20,622 bases of DNA from a virus: positions 1 to 20,622 of the IMG/VR virus record IMGVR_UViG_3300037502_001854; one strand, 5' to 3'. A program made the position numbers and the translations under genes. Below the pieces are notes generated by a model that was not told the DNA's origin, ran no database searches, and was given only the letters and a program-made list of their open reading frames with translations. Numbering within the stretch: position 1 is the first letter of the stretch; each line of letters starts with the position of its first letter. This document shows positions 8,484 through 17,357 of the stretch, piece after piece.

Positions 8484-8818
8484 TGCGAATCGGCCCACTG
8501 CGACACCGTGTGACAATCCAACAGATGCCAGGTACGCAGGATGCGGCAGGCGAACCGACAAAGACGTGGAGCAACATTGCCAACATCCCGTCGGTTTGGG
8601 CCGACGTGCGACCTGCCAGCGCAAGCGAACGATTTGTCGGCGGCGGTGAACAGCAACAGGCCATTGTCACACACAACGTAACAATCCGTTATCGCAGCGA
8701 CTTGAACAATCGGATGCGCGTTGTCTGGAATAGCATCAATTTGGATATTGAGGGCATTACAGACCCGAGCGGCAAACGCGAATACCTAACGCTGCAATGT
8801 CGAGAGGTGCAGGCATGA
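8483..8818 (+). CDS. Head closure protein, SPP1 gp16 / phage head-tail joining family
   Basis: This small all-beta adaptor seals the connector after packaging. The 111-residue protein begins MRIGPLRHRVTIQQ and has TWSNIANIPSVWADVRPASA, HNVTIRYRSDLNNRMRV, and the end motif DPSGKREYLTLQCREVQA, all typical of the family. A GGAGG Shine-Dalgarno (8469-8473) sits 9 nt before ATG 8483, which shares a base with the connector stop (TAATG). Its stop overlaps the next gene (ATGA). An ATG at 8474 is also in frame but lies next to the Shine-Dalgarno and is less likely. Confidence 0.9.
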   Translation: MRIGPLRHRVTIQQMPGTQDAAGEPTKTWSNIANIPSVWADVRPASASERFVGGGEQQQAIVTHNVTIRYRSDLNNRMRVVWNSINLDIEGITDPSGKREYLTLQCREVQA

Positions 8819-9210
8819 GCAATTTTGAGTTGAAATGGCGTGGCGATCAAATCTGGCAAACATTACATGAGGCAATGCCAGGTGCATTGTTTGAGGATGG
8901 CGAGCGGTTGGTGGAACTAGCCGCATCCAAAATTAACTCGAACACCGGCACGCTGGCAGACTCTGGCTATGTAGTTTCAAAAGATCGAAGCACCTACAAG
9001 GCGAACAAACGCCATCGACGCGAGTTAAAGCCAGATGGGGATGCCGTCGCCGTAGCGTTTGCGGCGTATTATGCCAAGTTTGTTGAGCTTGGCACGCGTA
9101 AAATGACGGCCAAACCGTATCTGCGACCGGCCATTGATGAGATGCGCTCCAACATTTCATGGCGTGTGGCGCGTGCGTTGGAGAAGTCATTGAAACGATA
9201 TGAGCGATGA
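8815..9210 (+). CDS. HK97 gp10-like neck/tail-joining protein
   Basis: This protein sits in the neck, at or near the head-tail interface. The 131-residue chain has the family signature AAYYAKFVELGTRKMTAKPY followed by LRPAIDEM near residues 85-110, and an N-terminal helix (QIWQTLHEAMPGALFEDGER) leading into TGTLADSGYVVSK. ATG 8815 overlaps the upstream stop (ATGA). Gene order, after head closure and before the DUF3168-like gene, matches HK97-like operons. Confidence 0.9.
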   Translation: MSNFELKWRGDQIWQTLHEAMPGALFEDGERLVELAASKINSNTGTLADSGYVVSKDRSTYKANKRHRRELKPDGDAVAVAFAAYYAKFVELGTRKMTAKPYLRPAIDEMRSNISWRVARALEKSLKRYER

Positions 9211-9590
9211 GCCTGTATCTTCGAGTGCGCGGGCAACTGTTGGCAGACAGCGCGACGGCTGCGCTAGTCGGCACGCGTGTCTATCCGACATATCTGCCGC
9301 AGGCTCCGACATATCCGGCCATCACCTATCAGCGCGTGAGCAACACCGGACAATCAGGCAGCACTTCGCTACGCCAGACACGTTGGCAAATCAACTGCTG
9401 GGCTGCGACATATGTCAGCGCGCAGTCATTGGCGACGGCGGTCAAATCCGTAATGGAGGAGTGGACAAACGGCAGTCAAATGCCGTTGGTGAAAATGGCG
9501 CGCGTCGTCAATGAACTAGACGATTACGAGCCTGAGATAGATGTACATCGTGTGATTATTGACGTTCTGATTGATACGATTGGAGACTGA
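9207..9590 (+). CDS. Tail completion/terminator-like protein, DUF3168-type
   Basis: This 127-residue protein is the likely tail terminator, which caps the tail tube and docks it to the head. It shows the DUF3168 pattern: MSLYLRVRGQLLADSATAAL, VGTRVYPTYLPQAPTYPAIT, YQRVSN, QINCWAATYVSAQSLATAVK, and a last strand HRVIIDVLIDT. The start overlaps the previous stop (ATGA at 9207). The tail tube gene begins 2 nt after its stop. Confidence 0.87.
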   Translation: MSLYLRVRGQLLADSATAALVGTRVYPTYLPQAPTYPAITYQRVSNTGQSGSTSLRQTRWQINCWAATYVSAQSLATAVKSVMEEWTNGSQMPLVKMARVVNELDDYEPEIDVHRVIIDVLIDTIGD

Positions 9591-9592
9591 CA

Positions 9593-10201
9593 ATGGCAGA
9601 TCAAGACATCCTCATTGGGCCAGGTCGTTTGTGGCGCGCGCCGCTTGGCACGGCAAATCCCGATGAATCCACCGTGGCATATGGTGCGGCGTGGGGCGGC
9701 AGTTGGGTAAATATCGGCGATATTCTCGAAGGCAATCCGGTTGTGTTGTCTATGTCTGAGGAATTTACCGACGTTCACACCGAGCAGTATGTGGCCGCGC
9801 GCAACAGCGTGCGCACGCGTCGCGAGATTATGATTAAAGCGACGCTGGCTGAACACACCGTGGCAAACTTGGAGATGCTGTTGTCTAGCACGGCTGCCAC
9901 CACTGCGGCGGCGGGCGGCGGGCAAAAGGGGTTCTCCGAAATCAAATTTGGGTCTGAGTCTGCGGTTGATATGTACAAATGGGGCATCGAGGCATTGCGG
10001 GTTGACAGCGCAGGCAACAATCAGCCGGTGCGTTGGTTCCTGCATCGGGGTTATATCAAACTTGCTGGCGATGTCAGCTACGCTAAACAGAATCCAACCG
10101 GCCTGCCGATTGAAATCAAAATCTTGGCCGACGCTACGCAGGCTGCTGGTCAGGAACTCGGCATTCTGCACATTGTCACGGCTGCGGCGACTGCGACCTA
10201 A
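9593..10201 (+). CDS. Major tail protein (tail tube subunit)
   Basis: This 202-residue protein is the predicted tail-tube monomer. It is beta-rich with GPGRLWRAPLGTA near the N-terminus, SWVNIGDILEGNPVVLSMSE, TRREIMIKATLAEHTVANLE and a C-terminal GLPIEIKILADATQ. This order of strands, helix and strand, and its place just before the tail chaperones, fits siphovirus tube proteins. GGAG (9582-9585) lies 7 nt before ATG 9593. Its TAA shares a base with the next start (TAATG). A low-complexity stretch (SSTAATTAAAGGGQKG) near residues 103-118 is probably a surface loop. Confidence 0.88.
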   Translation: MADQDILIGPGRLWRAPLGTANPDESTVAYGAAWGGSWVNIGDILEGNPVVLSMSEEFTDVHTEQYVAARNSVRTRREIMIKATLAEHTVANLEMLLSSTAATTAAAGGGQKGFSEIKFGSESAVDMYKWGIEALRVDSAGNNQPVRWFLHRGYIKLAGDVSYAKQNPTGLPIEIKILADATQAAGQELGILHIVTAAATAT

Positions 10202-10626
10202 TGGAGCGCATGATGGTTGAAGTCCAAACTGTTACAATTCAGTTGGGTCAGCGCGAATACACCATTGCCGAGGCTCCGCGCCTGCGCGCTGCTCCGTGGC
10301 GCAAACGGTTGATGGCCGATGTCAAGCCGCTCTTTGACCAGGTGGCTGGCGCGCAGGAAATGACGTTTAACACTCCCGCCGACCTGTTGCGCCTATGGCC
10401 GGTCATCGAAACGTTGATGATTGACGGCCTTGACAACCTGTTTGAGTTGTTGTTGGCATACGACGCGCAGTTGGAGAACGATCGCGAGTATATCGAAGCC
10501 AACGCCACCGACAAACAAATTCTCAGCGCGTTTGGGGAGGTGGCGCGTTTTGCCGACCCTTTCGGGGTGTTGAATCTGGCGAACAGGCAGATTGGCCGCA
10601 GAATGACTGGCACGTCATCGAATTAG
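10201..10626 (+). CDS. Tail assembly chaperone, gpG-like (zero-frame product)
   Basis: This 141-residue soluble, mostly helical protein begins with a short beta section (VTIQLGQREYTIAEAP) and then amphipathic helices. It sits exactly between the tail tube and tape measure genes, where siphoviruses encode the chaperone that coats the tape measure during tail assembly. The zero-frame product ends at TAG 10624-10626. Two start candidates exist: ATG 10201, which overlaps the tube stop (TAATG), and ATG 10210 or 10213 just downstream. Near its end, CCCTTTC (10557-10563) is in the right register for -1 slippage into the following open frame. Confidence 0.84.
   Translation: MERMMVEVQTVTIQLGQREYTIAEAPRLRAAPWRKRLMADVKPLFDQVAGAQEMTFNTPADLLRLWPVIETLMIDGLDNLFELLLAYDAQLENDREYIEANATDKQILSAFGEVARFADPFGVLNLANRQIGRRMTGTSSN
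10557..10593 (+). promoter_or_regulatory. Programmed -1 ribosomal frameshift site (CCCTTTC) with downstream hairpin
   Basis: The heptamer C CCT TTC at 10557-10563 follows the X XXY YYZ rule in the register of the upstream gene (codons GAC, CCT, TTC). After a -1 slip both tRNAs re-pair on CCC and TTT. A short stem AATCTG (10573-10578) with CAGATT (10588-10593) and a 9-nt loop begins 9 nt downstream, a plausible stimulatory distance though the stem is weak. Confidence 0.7.
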
Positions 10627-10832
10627 CAATGTCAGCATGGGGCATGACGCTAGAACAGGCTTCGGCATTGCCTGAGCGTCATGCCTCCATGTTGATGCGG
10701 TCATATCTGGCGCGTCAACGGTTCGAGTCACGCGTATTGATTGCGCAGTTGGCCGAGGCAATGCAACCAAAGCGCGAGCAGGGCAGTTTGGCAGGACTGG
10801 CCGCGTTGGGATTTGGAATCAGAGGTGCATGA
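10563..10832 (+). CDS. Tail assembly chaperone T extension, reached by -1 frameshift (gpGT-like)
   Basis: In the -1 frame relative to the preceding gene, reading stays open from about 10446 to TGA 10830-10832. After slippage at 10557-10563 the fused chain continues RGVESGEQADWPQNDWHVIE then LAMSAWGMTLEQASALPERH, giving about 210 residues in total. The DW-VIE-L-M--WGMT motif just before the first ATG (10629) reads as a genuine protein continuing through it. That ATG also has no Shine-Dalgarno, so a separate 67-residue gene is less likely. In lambda and many siphoviruses the T part binds the tape measure. The overlap with the tape measure start (ATGATGG) fits. Confidence 0.78.
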   Translation, partial: RGVESGEQADWPQNDWHVIELAMSAWGMTLEQASALPERHASMLMRSYLARQRFESRVLIAQLAEAMQPKREQGSLAGLAALGFGIRGA

Positions 10833-12811
10833 TGGCAGTGTCAGTCGGTGATTTGGTTGTTTTTCTCCGTGGCGATGATTCGCAGCTAGACAGCACGCTC
10901 AACAACGCCAAAACTAAAACGCAATCATTCGGCGGCATTGCCACATCCGTTCTAGGTGGGGCAGTGGTGGCTGGGGCTGCCGCTGCCGCCGGTGCAATTG
11001 CCGCCGTCGGCATTGCTGCGTTTGACGTATCCAAGGACACTCAGACCGCTACGGCTAACATTGCGGCGCAGTTGGGCATTCCGACTGAGGCGGCGCAGGC
11101 GTTTGGCGACGTGGCGCGCGATGTGTTTGCCAACAATTTCGCCAGTTCTGTGCAGGATGCGGGTGAGGCGGTCGCACTACTGGCGCAACAGCTCGGCCTA
11201 ACCGCCGAAGACCCTGCGTTGCAGACTATGACCGAAAACGCATTCCGGCTGCGAGACACGTTTGGTGTAGATGTAAACGAGAGCATTGACGCCGTCAAAA
11301 CGCTAATGGACAATTTCGGCGTTACTGGTGACGAAGCGTTCGACCTGATTGCCGCCGGTTTTCAGCGTGGCCTAAACCGCAGCGATGATTTCCTGGATAC
11401 CATCGGAGAATACAGCACACAATTCTCCAACGGCGGCGCAACGGCGGGCCAGTTTTTTTCACTGTTGGAGTCTGGTCTTCAAGGCGGCGTTCTAGGCACA
11501 GACAAGGCCGCCGATGCGTTCAAAGAATTTCAGGTTCGCATTGCCGATGGCTCAAAAACTACTGCAGACGGCCTAGCTCTGCTTGGATTAAATGTTGATG
11601 ACATAACCACGGGATTGAGTGATGGCACACTCACCACGGCTGATGCATTTAATATTGTTCAGGAAGCATTGCGCGGCACGGATGATTCTGTGGTGCGTTT
11701 TCAGGCTGGCGTGGCATTGCTCGGCACACAGTATGAGGACCTGGGCGACAGCGCGGCTTTGGCCCTCGAAATGAACAATGAATGGGCCGCCGGTACTGAA
11801 CAGTCCATCGAATCACTGGACGCCAAATACAACACGTTTGGCGATGCAGTCAGCGGCGTCTGGCGACGATTGACGGTGAGCGTTTCGCCACTCACCGACA
11901 AACTGTTGGAACTGGTCAATAATGCCATGCCGCAGGTGATGGCCGCATTTGATGCGTTTGACCAAAACGTCGGGCCAGCAATGGAGAATGCGCAACGTAT
12001 CATTGACAACGTTGTAAATTTTATCACGAACCTGTTTTCCCGTGCGAGTGAGTCTACGAACAATGACCTGTTGGGGCCGCTGCAATACTGGCGGCAATGG
12101 GTTGATACCAACATGCCGTTGATACAGACATTGTTCCAAAATATTCTTGGAGGAATCCAACAGTTCTGGGCTATGTTTGGTGATGACATCATGCGCATTG
12201 TCGGCAACACGTTCAGCATTATGTATGCCATTATTGATGGAGCCATGCGCAACATCGGTGACATTATCACGTTGGCATTGCAGTTACTGACCGGCGATTG
12301 GGAAGGCGCAGGTCAGACGTTAGAGGCCATCGTGCGGCGCATCTGGGATACCATTACGTTTATTTTCCGTACTCAGTTAGATACCATTAGAACACAATTC
12401 AACATGATTGACTGGCAGGCGGCAGGGCAGGCGATTGTTGATGGTGTAAAAACTGGTATCTCCAATGCGTGGTCTGGATTGAGAGATTGGTTTACTGGTC
12501 GATTACAGGCCATGCGCGATATGTTGCCATTCTCTGAGCCACGCGATAGCACTTCGCCATTGCGCAATTTAGGCCGTGCAGGACAGGCAACTGTTGAAAT
12601 GTACCAGGATGGTATGGAGCGGGCATTTGCAAATTTAAATGCCAGCATGAGCGGCGGATTAGCTGGCATGATGCAGCCCGCAACGGCTCCGGCGGTCAGT
12701 ACAAATAATAATATTGTGGTCAATATTTCAGGCATTGCGGACATTGACGGCGTGAAAACGGCGAGTCGCGAGGGCGTTTTGGCTGCGTTGCGTGCCAGAG
12801 GGATTCGATAA
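10829..12811 (+). CDS. Tail tape measure protein, TP901-like
   Basis: This protein sets tail length and is ejected with DNA. The 660-residue chain has a hydrophobic Ala/Gly-rich segment at about 35-65, then helical repeats containing the TP901 core pattern TIGEYSTQFSNGGATAGQFF and SLLESG, followed by a glycine-rich turn. The C-terminal third contains membrane-like or amphipathic segments (WAMFGDDIMRIVGNTFSIMY). It ends with DMLPFSEPRDSTSPLRNLGR, a common tape-measure motif. Starts at 10829 and 10832 are both possible. ATG 10829 overlaps the previous stop (ATGATGG), while GAGG at 10822-10825 is better spaced for ATG 10832. At roughly 0.15 nm per residue, the family rule, the tail would be near 100 nm. 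Confidence 0.94.
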   Translation: MMAVSVGDLVVFLRGDDSQLDSTLNNAKTKTQSFGGIATSVLGGAVVAGAAAAAGAIAAVGIAAFDVSKDTQTATANIAAQLGIPTEAAQAFGDVARDVFANNFASSVQDAGEAVALLAQQLGLTAEDPALQTMTENAFRLRDTFGVDVNESIDAVKTLMDNFGVTGDEAFDLIAAGFQRGLNRSDDFLDTIGEYSTQFSNGGATAGQFFSLLESGLQGGVLGTDKAADAFKEFQVRIADGSKTTADGLALLGLNVDDITTGLSDGTLTTADAFNIVQEALRGTDDSVVRFQAGVALLGTQYEDLGDSAALALEMNNEWAAGTEQSIESLDAKYNTFGDAVSGVWRRLTVSVSPLTDKLLELVNNAMPQVMAAFDAFDQNVGPAMENAQRIIDNVVNFITNLFSRASESTNNDLLGPLQYWRQWVDTNMPLIQTLFQNILGGIQQFWAMFGDDIMRIVGNTFSIMYAIIDGAMRNIGDIITLALQLLTGDWEGAGQTLEAIVRRIWDTITFIFRTQLDTIRTQFNMIDWQAAGQAIVDGVKTGISNAWSGLRDWFTGRLQAMRDMLPFSEPRDSTSPLRNLGRAGQATVEMYQDGMERAFANLNASMSGGLAGMMQPATAPAVSTNNNIVVNISGIADIDGVKTASREGVLAALRARGIR

Positions 12812-13653
12812 TGAGTTATTCATTTTCACGGTTCGGCAATATCATATTGCCAGCCTATAATCGAGAATCGGTCACGTCGCCGGTTGCACCAGCGCAACGC
12901 ATCATCACGACAACTGCGGGCGCATTTGATAGCGACAGCTCTCAGCGCGCCACTCAAAAATTTCCGCATGTGTTATCAATTGATGCGATTGTGTACGAAT
13001 CGGATGTGGCCGTTCAACGTTCTGAGATTGATATTCTGAGGGCCGCAGTCGGGACACGAGCATTCCTGTATAGAGAGGCCGATGATGATGGTGTTACGCA
13101 TCGTGCATTGTGCCGATTAAATAATATGGTTATCAATCGGTCGCATACGCAGAGACGAACATTTCAACCTGTCACATTGCAATTTTTACAATTGATGGCA
13201 TGGCAAGGCGGCAATCATACTGAATGGACATTAGATAGCGGAGAATCATTAGACGATGCGTTATTTTTTGATGTTGTTGATTACACATGGAGCATCGGCA
13301 CATCTCCAACAACGCAGACCGTCAATAATGCAGGAAACCTTCCTGTCAGAAATGTTGTATTTACAATCACTGCCGGGGCAACAGCATTAACAAATCCCAA
13401 AATTAGCGGGGCCGGTATGGATTTGTGGTATACCGGCACGATTGCGGCTGGAAAAAGTTTTGTTGTTGATTGCGGTTCGCTCAGTGTTCTAAATGATGGC
13501 GTAGACGCGTATGCTAATCTAGAATTAGGAACGGGACACACCATCGAACACTGGTGCAATCTGCCGCCGGGAAACACATCCATTGAGTTGGAGATTAGTG
13601 GCACGACAACCGGCGCAACGTGGTCAGTAGCATTTCGAGATGGATGGGCATAA
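12811..13653 (+). CDS. Distal tail protein (Dit-like)
   Basis: This 280-residue protein would form the hub joining the tail tube to the tip. The N-terminal half (residues 1-140) has the Dit-type beta barrel pattern, with FPHVLSIDAIVYESDVAVQR, LRAAVGTRAFLYREADDDGV and RRTFQPVTLQFL. The C-terminal half is beta-rich and galectin-like (NNAGNLPVRNVVFTITAGAT, then TIAAGKSFVVDCGSLSVLND), as in other Dit proteins. Start ATG 12811 overlaps the tape measure stop (TAATG) and is preceded by an AGAGGG purine stretch. Its location between tape measure and tip genes supports the assignment. Confidence 0.83.
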   Translation: MSYSFSRFGNIILPAYNRESVTSPVAPAQRIITTTAGAFDSDSSQRATQKFPHVLSIDAIVYESDVAVQRSEIDILRAAVGTRAFLYREADDDGVTHRALCRLNNMVINRSHTQRRTFQPVTLQFLQLMAWQGGNHTEWTLDSGESLDDALFFDVVDYTWSIGTSPTTQTVNNAGNLPVRNVVFTITAGATALTNPKISGAGMDLWYTGTIAAGKSFVVDCGSLSVLNDGVDAYANLELGTGHTIEHWCNLPPGNTSIELEISGTTTGATWSVAFRDGWA

Positions 13654-15683
13654 TGCAAATGTGGTTAGATGTTCAATCAGCCGGTTCGACAATTGGAGCA
13701 GGGCCTATTGTCGAAATTGTAAATTTCTCGTCTGAGGAACGCCTGAACCGTGCTGGAACATGGTCTGCATTAGTTCCAGCAACCGATGAACGTTCACTGG
13801 ATTTGCTTAGCTCGCGTAGAACAGTGTTGGCATACGGCTGGATTAACGGAGAGAGACGATTTCTCGGCGGCGGCGTCATTGAATCGATGCGAGTACGCAT
13901 AATTGCAGATGGCCCGCCGATGTTGGAGATTAGCGGCAGTGATTTGTTGGAAGAATTAAATCGTGTGCCAGTTGGGGATATTTCAATAACGCAGCCTGGA
14001 ACATATGCGCTGTCGAATTATCTGACAGCAGGCACACCGGCAAACTGGACAACAAACGCGCCAACCACAGGCATTCCAGCATTTTCGGCGCGACTGGTTT
14101 ACGACACTTTTCTCGGTGGTCTGAACTCGTTAGCTGAGAAACTGCCGATTTGGTTCCGGCGTTTGACCACGACCGGCAATCCGCGTACGCTCGATGTTTT
14201 GGTCGCGCTGCCTTCGACAATCGCATTACATGCGGTCGCGAATGCTGACGCTGTGGCAATTGAAAATAACGACGCCATCTGTTTGATAACAAATATTAGC
14301 GAGGAGCGGCAATCAGCGGATATTGTCACGTCTGTCATTGCGTTTGGGGCTGGCAACGGAAACGCTCGGCTCGATATGCGACTGGCGAATCAATGGCCTA
14401 ATGGCGCGTTATTGACCGGCACATATGTGCCGATTACCGGTGTGACGTTAGCATTTAATGGCTCCAACAACACGATTACAAATGCCAGCGCGCCAGCAGC
14501 ATATGGCACATTGCAACGCGCAATCGCATGGAAAGACATCGCGCCATTGTCGAACAGCGCGACCGATTTACAGTCTGCTGCGAATACACTGGTGTCTGCT
14601 GCATGTGAATATCTAGTCCGGCATTCTGCACCGCATACCGTCTATTCGTTGGACGTGGCTGGCGTACGTCGTGACATTTATCCGGGTGATTTAATTCGGG
14701 TGACGGCTCGGAAATTTGTTGATGGAGAGAAACCTATCAACATTGCGGCGAATGTGCGAGTCTTGGAGGTGCGCTCAAAAATTGATAACAACGGAATGCG
14801 CGTAACTGGATTGACCGTTGCGACGTTAAACAGATGGCCGGATGAGGATGCCGATGCCATAGCGCGCGATATTCGCCAAAATCAGGTTATGGAGGCATTG
14901 CCGCAGATGTCGGCCTCGGTTGATACGATTTCATACCGTGAGCCTCTGGATGACAATTACAATGCCGACCTGCGATTTTGGCTGGGCAACGAAACAACAA
15001 CAGTCAATCAGGTGTTGATACGTTTTCGCATTGATCCATTTCGCAGCACGGCCAAAACCGTCGGCGGCTCAGTAACTGGAACTGTCAATATTCCAGACCA
15101 TACGCATAACATTACGATTGGCGATCACAGCCACACAACGCCAAACCATTTTCATACGACTACCATTGCCGATGGTTCAGTATTATCTACATTGATTTCT
15201 AATGTGAATCTATATCAGGATAGTGGCATTTATTATCTGGGCCATGAAGACGCTGGCGCAGGTTCACATTTTGTTTCTACTCAACAAAGCAACGAGGGCG
15301 GCGGAACCAGCAGCAACGGCGGCAGCACAACCGTTACGCCTCCGACTGGCGGTGGCACAAACAACGTCAGCCTGAGTTTAACAAACGCATTGACGTTACA
15401 ATATGGCATTCATGAGGATACCGGCGCCAACACCTATGGTGTGACTGACCTGGAGTGGCTGGTCAATGGCACGTTGTTGACGGCAACGCCAGTCAGTATC
15501 ACCGGCGGCTGGTATGCTCTAGACATCACATCCAACATTGTGGCGGCCAACGGATTGCGGCCAAATCAGGCGGATAATCTCATAACCGTGCGCGTAAAAA
15601 CTGCCAGCAAAACGGGCAAACGCGCGCAAATCACGGCGCAAATCGAGCGGCGCACAGTCATTCAGGCCATTGCATACATTTAG
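13653..15683 (+). CDS. Tail-associated tip protein (Tal-like) with histidine-rich C-terminal region
   Basis: This 676-residue protein follows Dit and probably forms the baseplate hub and tip. Residues 1 to about 430 contain Tal-like strands: LNRAGTWSALVPATDE, then VLAYGWINGERRFLGGGVIE, LEISGSDLLEELNRV, and IYPGDLIRVTARKFVDGEKP. Residues 482-502 carry three HxH pairs (H483/H485, H492/H494, H499/H501), a pattern that binds iron in phage fibre tips such as T4 gp37. A Gly/Ser/Thr-rich linker spans about 545-571, and a final beta domain follows (LEWLVNGTLLTATPVSITGG). ATG 13653 forms TAATG with the Dit stop; upstream in-frame codons overlap Dit. I see no obvious peptidase signature. Confidence 0.8.
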   Translation: MQMWLDVQSAGSTIGAGPIVEIVNFSSEERLNRAGTWSALVPATDERSLDLLSSRRTVLAYGWINGERRFLGGGVIESMRVRIIADGPPMLEISGSDLLEELNRVPVGDISITQPGTYALSNYLTAGTPANWTTNAPTTGIPAFSARLVYDTFLGGLNSLAEKLPIWFRRLTTTGNPRTLDVLVALPSTIALHAVANADAVAIENNDAICLITNISEERQSADIVTSVIAFGAGNGNARLDMRLANQWPNGALLTGTYVPITGVTLAFNGSNNTITNASAPAAYGTLQRAIAWKDIAPLSNSATDLQSAANTLVSAACEYLVRHSAPHTVYSLDVAGVRRDIYPGDLIRVTARKFVDGEKPINIAANVRVLEVRSKIDNNGMRVTGLTVATLNRWPDEDADAIARDIRQNQVMEALPQMSASVDTISYREPLDDNYNADLRFWLGNETTTVNQVLIRFRIDPFRSTAKTVGGSVTGTVNIPDHTHNITIGDHSHTTPNHFHTTTIADGSVLSTLISNVNLYQDSGIYYLGHEDAGAGSHFVSTQQSNEGGGTSSNGGSTTVTPPTGGGTNNVSLSLTNALTLQYGIHEDTGANTYGVTDLEWLVNGTLLTATPVSITGGWYALDITSNIVAANGLRPNQADNLITVRVKTASKTGKRAQITAQIERRTVIQAIAYI

Positions 15684-15692
15684 GAGGGCTTC

Positions 15693-17357
15693 ATGTCCAC
15701 AATTTATCATGATCCAATTGTCATTGGCGCGCCTGCCAATGCAGCCACTATCAATGCTCCGTTGGGAGAGTTGGATTCAGGCATTGTAACCGTAGACACG
15801 CGCGTTAGCAACATTATCGCCAGCAGCGGAACCTCGTCTACTGAGGTTGTTGACGCGCGAACAGCGAATTACACCTCGTTAAAAGACCGGCTGGACGATA
15901 TCGCGCTTAGTAGTAACATTTTTTTCGTTGACCCATTATTTGAGCATGAGCCAACCGCCAAACGATTTACAACAATTTCCCAGGCCATGCTTGCTGCATC
16001 CGGCAACGAGACAATTATTATTGCCCCTGGAATTTATGCGGAAAACGTTGTCCTGCCAGCGAATAACATTTCTATTTATGGTGGCGGGCAACCTGCATTT
16101 GACGCCTCATCTGGGCGATTAGTCGGCGGCACAATTATTCGTGGGCGGTTGCGCTGTGGCACTCGTACCGGTTTGACAATATCCAATCTTGGCGTTGATT
16201 TGGTTGGCGTTAACTCTGTCGATTGCATTGAGTCAACATTTTCTGGCAGCGTTGACGCGTGGAGAAAATTTACAAATTTGACATTGCTCGGCAATGGCAG
16301 TGACCCAAGTTCGTCACCGTTGGCCTACACGCCTCACGGCCTATATGGAGATGGAAATTATTTGACAATTGACAATGTGCATGTAATTAGATGCCATCAT
16401 TCCATTGCCATTCATGGCAGTTATGTGAATATCAGTAACTGCATTTTTGAGCGATGCACTGGAAGTGCCGTTATTGTCAAATCCAAAGGGACCGCCGATG
16501 TTCTGCATGTAAATATTCAGAATATCGTTATTCGCGGCAATTCGAGCCTCGGCACATGGCATCGTGGCGGGCCAATAGTCGTCCAGTCTGAGGATGGACG
16601 CCTAACTGAATTTGTCAATGTTTCTAACGTCACAGCGTCTGAGTGCATTAACGGAGTTGTGCAAGTTACTCAATCGTCTCCTGCTGGCACAGTTAGGAAT
16701 GTGACATTTACCAATATTGTCAGTGAAAGAAACCGCGATTTGGCAGCCGTCGGTGATTTTTGGATTAAAACCGGAACGCGCATCACATTTGTCAATTGTA
16801 AATCATTGGCCCGTGTCGGCGGTCATGGATTCAACAATGATGCAACGGGAGATGCGACACTGGTATATGTGTATGACTGCACCTCAGATTCATCAGGCGC
16901 AGGAGTTAGCAACGGCACATTTACCGCACTGGAAATCAATCGCTCAACAAGCGCTACGACAAATCAGCGCAATCAATTCACAGTTGCGCAGGGCATGACC
17001 ATCACAAAATCAGTAAATAACAATACTGCAACTGACATTGCAGATTTAACGTCCGCTAGCGCGGCATTTATTTCTGGAGCTGTTCTTGCATCCATTGAGG
17101 TTTCTGGAGGCTCGAATTTGTCTGCGGCATTATATGCGGTTGTATGGGGATATTCGACTGAGGCGGCTACTGTTTTGTCGTCGCAATTGTTTGGGCATAC
17201 AACATTAACAATGACCGTTGTTGCATCCGTTTCTAATAAACGTGTGCGTTTCACATTGACGCAGGTAAATCCTGACGCAGTGGCCTGTACTGTCCGGCTT
17301 AGTGTTTTTCCGATTAGCGCCTGGTGGGACAATGTAATGACGTTGACTGCGTTGTAG
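15693..17357 (+). CDS. Tail spike / receptor-binding protein with right-handed beta-helix
   Basis: This 554-residue protein is the probable host-recognition or polysaccharide-processing spike. Residues 1-70 form an attachment segment ending in TANYTSLKDRLDDI, a motif seen in other phage fibres. From about 77 to 420 the sequence has the pectate-lyase-like start (FFVDPLF, then RFTTISQAMLAA, ETIIIAPGIYAENVVL) followed by regularly spaced Ile/Val/Asn rungs (ISNLGVDLVG, FTNLTLLGNG, IDNVHVIRCHHSIAIHG, ISNCIFERCTGSAVIV). Residues about 430-554 form a separate beta-rich C-terminal domain. Catalytic residues cannot be assigned. AGGAGG (15682-15687), 5 nt before the ATG, is the best Shine-Dalgarno in the virion block, consistent with high expression. 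It is the last rightward gene. Confidence 0.87.
   Translation: MSTIYHDPIVIGAPANAATINAPLGELDSGIVTVDTRVSNIIASSGTSSTEVVDARTANYTSLKDRLDDIALSSNIFFVDPLFEHEPTAKRFTTISQAMLAASGNETIIIAPGIYAENVVLPANNISIYGGGQPAFDASSGRLVGGTIIRGRLRCGTRTGLTISNLGVDLVGVNSVDCIESTFSGSVDAWRKFTNLTLLGNGSDPSSSPLAYTPHGLYGDGNYLTIDNVHVIRCHHSIAIHGSYVNISNCIFERCTGSAVIVKSKGTADVLHVNIQNIVIRGNSSLGTWHRGGPIVVQSEDGRLTEFVNVSNVTASECINGVVQVTQSSPAGTVRNVTFTNIVSERNRDLAAVGDFWIKTGTRITFVNCKSLARVGGHGFNNDATGDATLVYVYDCTSDSSGAGVSNGTFTALEINRSTSATTNQRNQFTVAQGMTITKSVNNNTATDIADLTSASAAFISGAVLASIEVSGGSNLSAALYAVVWGYSTEAATVLSSQLFGHTTLTMTVVASVSNKRVRFTLTQVNPDAVACTVRLSVFPISAWWDNVMTLTAL

Noticed and set aside
10629-10832. Independent 67-residue gene starting at ATG 10629
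   Set aside because: There is no ribosome-binding site, and protein-like sequence continues upstream of the ATG in the same frame to a slippery heptamer. Frameshift expression explains it better.
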